A stretch of DNA of 11,449 nucleotides, taken from positions 1 to 11,449 of the forward strand of contig JAIUMG010000084.1 in the NCBI GenBank assembly GCA_022565655.1, read 5' to 3'. A program made the translations under genes and the position numbers. Under the pieces are notes generated by a model, which was given only the letters and a program-made list of their open reading frames with translations, did not search any database and was not told the DNA's origin. Source of the stretch: Alkalimonas sp. Its GTDB lineage: Bacteria > Pseudomonadota > Gammaproteobacteria > Enterobacterales > Alteromonadaceae. Below, one piece after another: positions 5,352 through 11,449 of the stretch. Within the stretch, counting starts at the first letter, position 1. The number at the start of each line of letters is the position of its first letter.

Positions 5352-7265
5352 TTAAGACTTAGCAGCTACTTCAGTTAACAGCTTTTCAATAAAGCCATCG
5401 ACCGACATCTTGCCTAAGTCTTCCCCTTTACGGGTTCGCACTGCCACATCGCCAGCATCTCTTTCTTTATCGCCGACAACAATCAAGTACGGGATCCGCT
5501 TTAAGGTATGCTCGCGGATTTTAAAGCCTATTTTCTCATTTCTCAAGTCACTTATCACTCTAATGCCATGAGATTTGAAAGTTTTTACTAGTTTTTTCAC
5601 ATAATCGGCCTGATGATCGGTAATATTCATCACCACCACCTGAGTTGGTGCCAACCAGGCAGGGAATAAACCGGCGTATTCTTCGATTAAAATACCGATA
5701 AACCGCTCAAGCGAACCTAAAATCGCCCGGTGGATCATCACCGGAGGTTTACGCTCGCCATCTTCATCGACAAATTGCGCCCCTAAACGGGCAGGCATGG
5801 AAAAATCGAGCTGTATGGTACCACACTGCCAGGCTCTTCCGATAGAATCGTACAAAGTAAATTCGATCTTCGGCCCATAGAAGGCCCCCTCGCCTGGCTG
5901 ATACTCAAAGCTCAGCTCATTGCGCTGCAATGCTTCAGCCAGTGCCTGCTCGGATTTATCCCAGCTTTCGTCGCTACCAATTCGCTTTTCCGGCCGGGTC
6001 GATAACTTGATATCAATGTTGTCGCTAAAGCCAAAATCTTTGTAGACGTCGTAGACCATCTTGATGCAGCTGGTCACTTCATCCAAAATTTGATCTTCAG
6101 TACAAAATACGTGGGCATCGTCCTGAGTAAAAGAACGAACCCGCATCAGGCCATGCAAAGCGCCTGATGGCTCGTTACGATGCACAATGCCAAATTCCGC
6201 CATGCGGTACGGCAAGTCACGATAGCTTTTTAAACCCTGATTGAAGATCTGTACATGGCCCGGACAGTTCATTGGCTTCACCGCATAGGTGCGCTTTTCC
6301 GACTCGGTGGCAAAGATATTGTCGTGGTATTTATCCCAATGGCCGGATTTCTCCCACATCGACACATCCATAATCATCGGAGCCCGAACTTCTTCGTAGT
6401 CGTACTCAACCAGCTTCTCGCGCATGTAGCTTTCAATGGCCTTGTAAATTTTCCAGCCATCGTCATGCCAAAACACCATGCCCGGTGCTTCTTCCTGCCA
6501 GTGAAACAGATTCAACGCTTTGCCAATTTTACGGTGATCGCGTTTTTCCGCTTCTTCCAACTGCTTTAAGTAAGCCGCTAACTGCTTTTTATCGGCCCAG
6601 GCGGTGCCATAAACCCGTTGCAGCATTTTATTGCTGGAATCGCCACGCCAGTACGCACCGGCCACTTTCATGATTTTAAAGTGCTGACAAAACTTCATAG
6701 TCGGCACGTGCGGGCCACGGCACATATCGACGTATTCTTCATGATGGTATAAGCCTGGCTTATCATCTTTGCTGACATTATCCTGCAGGATTTCCAGCTT
6801 GTAATTCTCACCGCGTGCTTTGAAGGTCTCAACCGCTTCGTGCCAGCTGACTTTTTTCTTGATGACTGGGTATTCGGTTTTTGCCAGCGCTTTCATCCGC
6901 TCTTCAAGCTTGATGAGATCATCCTGACTCAGCGAGTGCGGCATATCAATATCGTAGTAGAAGCCTTTATCGATTACCGGCCCAATCGCCATTTTTACAT
7001 CTGGCCATAATTGCTTGATCGCATGCCCCAATAAGTGAGCACAGGAGTGACGAATAATTTCAATGCCTTCATCGTTCTTGGCGGTGATAATTTGTAACTC
7101 AGCATCGCTTTCGATGGTATCGCTGGCATCCACCAGCTGACCATTGACTTTACCAGCAATGGTGGCTTTCGCCAGACCAGGGCCAATATCGTTGGCAACA
7201 TCCATTACAGTAACTGCATGATCGAAGACGCGCTGACTGCCGTCAGGCAAAGTAATAACAGGCAT
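5352..7265 (-). CDS. thrS: Threonyl-tRNA synthetase
   Basis: The enzyme charges tRNA-Thr with threonine in the cytoplasm. The 637-residue product (E. coli: 642) starts MPVITLPDGSQ with the N-terminal TGS domain. The editing domain follows, with HSCAH at 73-77 and C182/H186. The class II catalytic core carries the zinc ligands C334 (MNCPGH), H385 (DDAHVFC) and H512 (MIHRAILG). The C-terminal anticodon-binding domain includes DLRNEKIGFKIREHTL. The ATG at 7265 was chosen over an upstream in-frame codon at 7298 because it matches the family start and has AAGGA 7 nt upstream. It is the first gene of the thrS-infC-rpmI-rplT operon. In E. coli ThrRS represses its own mRNA through a tRNA-like leader; the leader here has pairings but no proven mimic. 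Confidence 0.98.
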   Translation of the reverse strand: MPVITLPDGSQRVFDHAVTVMDVANDIGPGLAKATIAGKVNGQLVDASDTIESDAELQIITAKNDEGIEIIRHSCAHLLGHAIKQLWPDVKMAIGPVIDKGFYYDIDMPHSLSQDDLIKLEERMKALAKTEYPVIKKKVSWHEAVETFKARGENYKLEILQDNVSKDDKPGLYHHEEYVDMCRGPHVPTMKFCQHFKIMKVAGAYWRGDSSNKMLQRVYGTAWADKKQLAAYLKQLEEAEKRDHRKIGKALNLFHWQEEAPGMVFWHDDGWKIYKAIESYMREKLVEYDYEEVRAPMIMDVSMWEKSGHWDKYHDNIFATESEKRTYAVKPMNCPGHVQIFNQGLKSYRDLPYRMAEFGIVHRNEPSGALHGLMRVRSFTQDDAHVFCTEDQILDEVTSCIKMVYDVYKDFGFSDNIDIKLSTRPEKRIGSDESWDKSEQALAEALQRNELSFEYQPGEGAFYGPKIEFTLYDSIGRAWQCGTIQLDFSMPARLGAQFVDEDGERKPPVMIHRAILGSLERFIGILIEEYAGLFPAWLAPTQVVVMNITDHQADYVKKLVKTFKSHGIRVISDLRNEKIGFKIREHTLKRIPYLIVVGDKERDAGDVAVRTRKGEDLGKMSVDGFIEKLLTEVAAKS

Positions 7266-7298
7266 GACTTGTCCTTTTCCAGTGGTGGCCCATACCAA

Positions 7299-7358
7299 GG
7301 GTCACATATGAATACATAATAAGTGTGGCGGTATGCCTTGCAGACCAGTTGATGACCC
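7299..7358 (-). promoter_or_regulatory. thrS leader with possible RNA fold
   Basis: The predicted thrS leader is about 130 nt. Within it GGGTCA (minus strand 7358 to 7353) can pair with TGACCC (7304 to 7299). Between them is a small hairpin with GGTCTGC pairing imperfectly to GCATACC. E. coli thrS has an operator that imitates tRNA-Thr. I see no clear anticodon-like loop, so a role in autoregulation is only a suggestion. Confidence 0.25.
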
Positions 7359-7401
7359 CTACTAAGAGCCATTTGGTACACAACGCGGAATACCCAACAG
7401 C

Positions 7402-7429
7402 ATCATACCATTTGGCCTGAATGAGTGAA
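7402..7429 (-). promoter_or_regulatory. Promoter of the thrS operon
   Basis: On the minus strand TTCACT (7429 to 7424, four of six) is followed after 16 bp by TATGAT (7407 to 7402, five of six). TGG directly before it gives an extended -10 element. Transcription would start near 7395, leaving a leader of about 130 nt before thrS. Confidence 0.6.
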
Positions 7430-7439
7430 AGCGTTCACA
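7426..7439. promoter_or_regulatory. LacI/GalR-family-like operator
   Basis: TGAAAGCGTTCACA fits the general LacI-family/cre pattern TGNNANCGNTNNCA at all fixed positions. It is largely symmetric (GTGAA-AGCG-TTCAC at 7425-7438). It overlaps the -35 hexamer of the thrS promoter and lies in the gap shared with yniA. A match of this quality is expected by chance about once in five to six windows of this length, so its position is the main support. Confidence 0.3.
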
Positions 7440-7513
7440 ACGGCCACAGCGGCAGGAATTTTTTGATATTTAAGCCATACTGAGTTTACGGCATGAGCGT
7501 GAGGAGCTTATTC

Positions 7514-8374
7514 ATGTGGCAAGCGATTGCAGAGCATATCAGTAGCGAGCTGGGTATCGACTTTAGCATTGAGCACAAGCAGCAAATCAGTGGCGGTGAC
7601 ATCAACCTGGCCTATCATATTTCAGGCGGTGGCCAGCACTTTTTTGTCAAATTAAATGAGAAAGAGCAGCTCGATCAGTTCATTTCTGAAGCCATGAGCT
7701 TACAAAGTATCCGGCAACGACATCTTATCCGAGTGCCAGCTGTGATCAGTTATGGCCAGACGCTGGATAAGTCATTTCTGGTGCTGGAGTATCTGCCTTT
7801 GATAAAAGAACACGACGATGGCTGGCACGATTTAGGCACGCAGATGGCACAGCTGCACCAGGATAGCGGACAAGCCATGTACGGTTTCGATTGGGATACT
7901 TGCCTTGGCAAAACCAGTCAGCCCAATAAATGGCAAAGCAACTGGAGCAGCTTTTTTTCTGAACAGCGCTTCGGTTGGCTGTTGCAGCTTTTGCTAGAGC
8001 AAGGGTTTGGCTTCGGTAAAATTGACCAACTGGTTGAACAATGCCGGCAACGCCTTAACCATTACCAACCAGAGCCCAGCCTGCTGCATGGTGATTTCTG
8101 GCGCGGTAATGTTGGTTTTATGGCCGATGGAGCCACTATATTTGACCCTGCCAGTTACTACGGTGACCGGGAAGTCGATATTGCCTTTAGCAGCCTATTT
8201 GGCCGTTTTCCAGAGCGCTTTTACCAGAGCTACCAGCAACAGTTCCCGCTTGATAAACATTATGAAGAACGCCGGAACCTGTACAATCTCTATCATGTAT
8301 TGAATCATGCCTATATGTTTCGTGGTAGTTATCTGGTGCAATCGCAGGATATGATCAAACAGCTTTTTTACTAA
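7514..8374 (+). CDS. yniA: Fructosamine kinase family protein (YniA-like)
   Basis: The 286-residue product is as long as E. coli YniA and aligns with it from the first residues (MWQAI) to the end. Kinase-fold features are visible: GGDINLAYHI (28-37), the likely ATP-binding lysine K46 in FFVKL, the hinge LEYLP (91-95), the catalytic loop LLHGDFWRGN with D194 and N199, and the metal-binding IFDP with D211, followed by YYGDREVDIA. The family phosphorylates ketosamines on glycated molecules (protein deglycation); the bacterial substrate is uncertain. The ATG at 7514 is chosen over one at 7493 because GAGGAG lies 7 nt upstream and E. coli YniA starts the same way. It is divergent from thrS. In E. 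coli yniA also lies in the broader thrS neighbourhood. Confidence 0.93.
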   Translation: MWQAIAEHISSELGIDFSIEHKQQISGGDINLAYHISGGGQHFFVKLNEKEQLDQFISEAMSLQSIRQRHLIRVPAVISYGQTLDKSFLVLEYLPLIKEHDDGWHDLGTQMAQLHQDSGQAMYGFDWDTCLGKTSQPNKWQSNWSSFFSEQRFGWLLQLLLEQGFGFGKIDQLVEQCRQRLNHYQPEPSLLHGDFWRGNVGFMADGATIFDPASYYGDREVDIAFSSLFGRFPERFYQSYQQQFPLDKHYEERRNLYNLYHVLNHAYMFRGSYLVQSQDMIKQLFY

Positions 8375-8487
8375 AAAACCATCAGCCAGCAGTAGGATAG
8401 CCAGGCCAAGGGGCTGTATACTGATCCAAACTCTACGATGGCCGATACAAGGCTATTCTTTACCATGACGATCGGATACGACCTGAC

Positions 8488-9255
8488 ATGATTTCTGCTT
8501 CCTCTGTTCCAAACACCGCTCCAGTAGTCCTGATTACCGGCAGTGCCAAGCGCCTTGGCTGTGCCATGCTTAAGCGATTGCACCAGCAAGGGTACCGGGT
8601 GATTATTCACTGTAACCACTCCATCGACGATGCCGAGCGGCTGGCCGGCGAATTTAATCAACAACGTCCCCATAGCGCCGCTGTTATTTCTGGTGATTTA
8701 ACCGATAACGCTACCCTTCAGCGTCTGGCCACTGACACCTTGCACTGCTTTGGTCGGCTGGATGTGCTGATCAACAATGCATCCACCTTCTACCCAACCC
8801 CCATCGGTACCGCGACGTTTGATGATTGGGAGCAATTGATGGGCTCTAATGCCAAAGCCCCCTTCTTTCTCAGCCAGGCACTTGCTCCAGCTTTAAAAGA
8901 GCAAAATGGCTGCATTATCAATATGGTTGATATTCATGCCGAGCGGCCACTGCAGGAGCATCCTATTTATTGCATGGCAAAATCTGCTTTATTGATGCTG
9001 ACAAAGTCGCTGGCTCGGGAATTAGCACCTACAATTAGAGTGAATGGGATAGCGCCGGGGGCCATCCTCTGGCCCAGCAACGATATTGCTGAAGCCGATA
9101 AAACGATGATCCTGCGGCAGATCCCACTGGAGCGTTTGGGCACTCCGGACGATATCGCTGATACGGCCTGTTTTTTAATTCAGTCCAGTTATATCAATGG
9201 CCAGGTTATCGCTGTTGATGGCGGTCGAAGTCTGGGGGCAACGAAAAAAGCATAA
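8488..9255 (+). CDS. Pteridine reductase (FolM/PTR1-like short-chain dehydrogenase)
   Basis: The 255-residue protein has an SDR Rossmann fold. The cofactor motif is TGSAKRLG (17-24), the TGxxxRxG form typical of pteridine reductases that use NADPH. NNAS (96-99) follows. The catalytic set is D148, Y161 and K165, with an aspartate where most SDRs have serine; this matches the spacing of D181, Y194 and K198 in Leishmania PTR1. The C-terminal VNGIAPGAI and VDGGRSLG are standard. The expected reaction is reduction of dihydro- or oxidised pterins or folates to the tetrahydro form. E. coli FolM is the nearest named relative. The ribosome binding site is weak (GGAT about 12 nt upstream). The CPXCG gene follows 31 nt downstream, so the two are probably co-transcribed. 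Confidence 0.9.
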   Translation: MISASSVPNTAPVVLITGSAKRLGCAMLKRLHQQGYRVIIHCNHSIDDAERLAGEFNQQRPHSAAVISGDLTDNATLQRLATDTLHCFGRLDVLINNASTFYPTPIGTATFDDWEQLMGSNAKAPFFLSQALAPALKEQNGCIINMVDIHAERPLQEHPIYCMAKSALLMLTKSLARELAPTIRVNGIAPGAILWPSNDIAEADKTMILRQIPLERLGTPDDIADTACFLIQSSYINGQVIAVDGGRSLGATKKA

Positions 9256-9286
9256 CAATGCCTGAAGGGTCAGGCCAGGAGGCAGC

Positions 9287-9487
9287 ATGGATCTTGTGCG
9301 CCGCACCATAGAATGCCCGTTTTGCGGGCACCACTTGCATATCAGCATTGAAGTCACTGACGAAGACCAAGATTACATCGAGGATTGCAGCAATTGCTGC
9401 AATCCCATTCACCTACGAATACACAAAGACGATTTGCATCATAGTGTGCAAATCTTTGTCGATGCCGACGATGAGCAGTATTACTAA
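9287..9487 (+). CDS. CPXCG motif-containing cysteine-rich protein (66 aa)
   Basis: The small acidic protein carries C10-P-F-C13-G and C34-S-N-C37-C38, the two cysteine pairs expected to hold one zinc ion. QDYIEDC (28-34) just before the second pair is the family's most conserved stretch. No function is established for the family. The ATG at 9287 has AGGAGG with ideal spacing. It lies 31 nt after the pteridine reductase gene and reads into ribE, which converges on it with a 21-nt gap. A perfect 24-bp palindrome at 9382-9405 lies within the codons of the second cysteine cluster. Confidence 0.93.
   Translation: MDLVRRTIECPFCGHHLHISIEVTDEDQDYIEDCSNCCNPIHLRIHKDDLHHSVQIFVDADDEQYY
9382..9405. repeat. 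Perfect 24-bp palindrome inside the CPXCG gene
   Basis: The sequence is its own reverse complement over 24 bp. It is centred on AATT at 9392-9395, with arms GGATTGCAGC (9382-9391) and GCTGCAATCC. As RNA it would form a 10-bp stem with an AAUU loop. The codons read DCSNCCN, so repeated Cys and Asn codons contribute to the symmetry. Confidence 0.9.
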
Positions 9488-9508
9488 GCGGCTGTTTTAT
9501 AGCAACAA

Positions 9509-10126
9509 CTAGCTTTGCCGCTGCGCTAACACTCGCTCAACAGTTTGGACAATGGTCACGGTTTGCTGATCCAGTTCAATATTGAGCCGATCACCAACTG
9601 TACGCTGCCCCAGTGTGGTGATGCTGAGCGTTTCCGGAATTAAGTGCAATTCAAAACCATCGGCATGCACCGCTCCTACCGTCAGGCTGGCACCATCCAC
9701 CGTGATAAAGCCTTTGGCTAACACATAAGGTAAATGCTCTGCCTCCAACAGAAGGCGCATACGGCAGTTGTGTTCGCTGCGTTCAAGCTCGATAAGCTCT
9801 GCGGTGGTTTGGATATGGCCAGACACCAGATGACCGCCAATTTCATCGCCAAACTTTAATGAGCGCTCAAAGTTGACCCAATCTCCCTGTGCTAAGGCGC
9901 CCAGATTGGTTCTTGCCAGGGTTTCATCAATCACATCAAAAGTGACCCTGCCTGCGGCTTCATCAAAGGAGGTGACCGTTAAACAGACCCCGTTAATGGC
10001 GATACTGGCTCCCAGGGCTAACTGCTGCAACTTATCAGACGCTACAGCAAGAGTTAGCTGGCGAAAATTGGGGGCAGAAGCTATGGCGGCAATTTGGGCC
10101 TGACACTGAACAATACCTGTAAACAT
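9509..10126 (-). CDS. ribE: Riboflavin synthase (alpha subunit)
   Basis: The 205-residue protein has the two tandem lumazine-binding repeats of riboflavin synthase. The first begins MFTGIV and has SIAINGVCLTV with C48; the second has GGHLVSGH (97-104) and TVDGASLTV with S147. It dismutates two 6,7-dimethyl-8-ribityllumazine molecules into riboflavin and the pyrimidine precursor, the last step of vitamin B2 synthesis. The E. coli gene is called ribC; ribE is the usual name elsewhere. The ATG at 10126 has AGAGGG just upstream (short spacing). No FMN riboswitch is seen in the short upstream gap. It stands divergent to norM, a layout I recall from Vibrio and relatives, and converges on the CPXCG gene. 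Confidence 0.97.
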   Translation of the reverse strand: MFTGIVQCQAQIAAIASAPNFRQLTLAVASDKLQQLALGASIAINGVCLTVTSFDEAAGRVTFDVIDETLARTNLGALAQGDWVNFERSLKFGDEIGGHLVSGHIQTTAELIELERSEHNCRMRLLLEAEHLPYVLAKGFITVDGASLTVGAVHADGFELHLIPETLSITTLGQRTVGDRLNIELDQQTVTIVQTVERVLAQRQS

Positions 10127-10164
10127 ACACCCTCTGTTGTGCTAAAGTATGCGCCCGTTCCTGC

Positions 10165-10169
10165 AGGGG
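10165..10169 (+). promoter_or_regulatory. Ribosome binding site favouring a TTG start for norM
   Basis: AGGGG ends 7 nt before an in-frame TTG (10177-10179), but 16 nt before the ATG at 10186, which is too far for normal use. If the TTG is the real start, the protein gains three residues. Confidence 0.4.
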
Positions 10170-10185
10170 CAACTCATTGATCACT

Positions 10186-11449
10186 ATGCTACCTTTTTCC
10201 CGCTTTGAAGCCAGAACAATTTTTAAATTATCCGGCCCCATCGTGCTGGCCCAACTCACGCAGACCCTGATGTATTTTGTCGATACCGTCATGGCCGGCC
10301 GGGTCAGTGCACTGGATATGGCGGCGATCGCAGTCGCTTCCGGTTTGTGGCTACCGGTGATGCTGACTTTGCAGGGCTTACTGCTGGCGCTCACTCCCAT
10401 TATTGCCCAGTATTTTGGCAGCAAAAAGACCGAGCCAGTGACGCATTATACCCTGCAAGGCCTGTATCTTGGGCTGGCGCTGGCAGCTAGTTTATTCGTA
10501 GTGATGCAGTTTGCCGATCACTTGCTGGACCTGCTGAATATGGAAGCAGAGCTGCGGGAGAAAACCAGCTTGTACCTGACCTTTGTCAGTTACGGTCTTT
10601 TCCCTGCTGCTGGCTACATGGTCATGCGCAACCTGTTTGAAGGCATTGGTAACACCAAAGCCAGCATGTGGATCAGCTTTGTTGGTATCTTGGTGAACAT
10701 TCCGGCCAACTACGTCTTTATCTACGGCAAGTTAGGCATGCCGGCCTATGGTGGTGCTGGCTGTGGTATCGCCACCAGCCTGGTACTGCTGGCGATGTTT
10801 ATTGCCATGCTGGTCTATGGCTGGTTCAGTCGCAGTACTGCGCCCTATCGCTTCTGGCCCGCTCAGCTTACACCCGATTTTAAGGCCATCTGGCAAGTGA
10901 TCCGCATCGGCACCCCCATCGCTTTGTCGATTTTCTTTGAAGTCACTCTGTTTGCCTGCATTCCATTGATGATTGTGCATCTTGGCCCTGTGGTAGTCGC
11001 CGGCCACCAGGTGGCACACAACTACAGTGCCATTGTCTTTATGATTCCGCTAAGCTTAGGTATGGCCGCGACCATTCGGGTGGGTCACCTGGTGGGTGAG
11101 CGCAATTTACAGGCGCTTCGAACCGCCATCAGTACCGTGTTGATTGTTGCCTTTATCATGGCTGCCTGTATTGCTGCTTTTACTTATCTGATGCGCTTTC
11201 AGGTACCACAAATTTACAGCAAAGATACTGAGGTGCTAGCACTGGCTGCCGGCATCATGGTGCTGGCTGCGTTGTATCAGTTGTCCGATGCCATTCAGGT
11301 GGTATCGGCCTGTGCCTTGCGCGGTATGAAAATTACCAAGCCGGTGCTCTTTATCACCCTTATCGCCTACTGGCCGATCGGCTTTGGCCTTGGCGCCGTA
11401 TTGGGATTAACCGACTGGCTGGTGCCTGCCATGGGCGTAAAAGGCTTCT
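10186..11449 (+). CDS. norM: NorM-type MATE multidrug exporter (C-terminus cut by window)
   Basis: The 421 visible codons align with Vibrio cholerae NorM (about 456 aa) through to its GAKGF region, so about 35-40 residues are missing. The protein is a 12-helix inner-membrane antiporter that exports cationic drugs and dyes using sodium or proton gradients. Ion-binding residues known from V. cholerae NorM (D36, E255, D371) are present as D33 (FVDTVMAG), E252 (FFEVTLFA) and D368 (QLSDAIQVV). Other matches are NIPANYVFIYGKLG, GAGCGIATS and IRVGHLVGE. The ATG at 10186 is used here. The only good ribosome binding site instead points to the in-frame TTG at 10177. It is transcribed divergently from ribE. 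Confidence 0.95.
   Translation, partial: MLPFSRFEARTIFKLSGPIVLAQLTQTLMYFVDTVMAGRVSALDMAAIAVASGLWLPVMLTLQGLLLALTPIIAQYFGSKKTEPVTHYTLQGLYLGLALAASLFVVMQFADHLLDLLNMEAELREKTSLYLTFVSYGLFPAAGYMVMRNLFEGIGNTKASMWISFVGILVNIPANYVFIYGKLGMPAYGGAGCGIATSLVLLAMFIAMLVYGWFSRSTAPYRFWPAQLTPDFKAIWQVIRIGTPIALSIFFEVTLFACIPLMIVHLGPVVVAGHQVAHNYSAIVFMIPLSLGMAATIRVGHLVGERNLQALRTAISTVLIVAFIMAACIAAFTYLMRFQVPQIYSKDTEVLALAAGIMVLAALYQLSDAIQVVSACALRGMKITKPVLFITLIAYWPIGFGLGAVLGLTDWLVPAMGVKGF

Noticed and set aside
8465..8491. Eight-codon leader frame ending in ATGA overlap with the pteridine reductase start
   Set aside because: It has no ribosome binding site and no telling codon content; such short frames are common by chance.
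9487..9522. AGCGGC / GCCGCT inverted repeat between the CPXCG gene and ribE as a terminator
   Set aside because: The stem is only 6 bp with a 24-nt loop, and no T-run follows on either strand.
10160..10167. CCTGCAGG palindrome before norM
   Set aside because: It is an 8-bp palindrome of ordinary frequency that overlaps the ribosome binding site; no operator call is justified.
10035..10424. Minus-strand frame of 129 codons over the ribE-norM gap
   Set aside because: It overlaps the real ribE and norM frames, which have strong family matches, and has no recognisable product.

Overview
The window reads as chromosomal, housekeeping-rich DNA from a gammaproteobacterium, most likely one of the marine or aquatic Alteromonadales-type lineages (Idiomarina, Shewanella or Rheinheimera-like). 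This rests on protein similarity that I recognise by eye: YgiQ, ThrS, IF3, L35, L20, YniA and NorM align closely with E. coli or Vibrio versions. It also rests on the divergent ribE/norM pair, a layout I recall from Vibrio and relatives. The genus is inference. No rRNA, tRNA, CRISPR array, prophage or intact insertion sequence was seen.

Layout. At 1-777 (-) lies the N-terminal part of a ygiQ-type radical SAM protein, cut by the window edge. At 864-1136 (-) is a small protein of unknown function, divergent from 1298-1912 (+), which encodes an exported protein of unknown function. The gap between these two carries a good LexA-type box (CTGT-N8-ACAG). At 2114-3799 (+) is a lipoprotein M28 zinc aminopeptidase with a strong terminator. 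The gap at 3800-4121 holds that terminator, a striking long hairpin element with perfect 24-bp arms and repeated CATGGATG motifs, and a bidirectional terminator. At 4122-7265 (-) is the translation operon thrS-infC-rpmI-rplT. infC starts with the rare AUU codon, and a structured leader precedes rpmI. The thrS promoter overlaps a LacI-family-like operator in the gap shared with yniA (7514-8374, +). Further along come a pteridine reductase (8488-9255, +), a CPXCG cysteine-rich mini-protein (9287-9487, +), riboflavin synthase (9509-10126, -) and a NorM-type MATE exporter (10186 to the window end, +, incomplete).

How the genes relate. thrS, infC, rpmI and rplT are translation components, and in E. 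coli each of ThrRS, IF3 and L20 controls its own operon segment. Signs of the same logic are visible here: the AUU start, and the fold between infC and rpmI. yniA, the pteridine reductase and the CPXCG gene point the same way and may be partly co-transcribed. ribE and norM diverge from a short shared gap. The less ordinary features are the hairpin element between convergent M28 and rplT, the LexA box beside an unknown small gene, and a perfect 24-bp palindrome inside the CPXCG gene. None of these proves a new system. The LexA-linked small gene and the hairpin element are the best candidates for follow-up.
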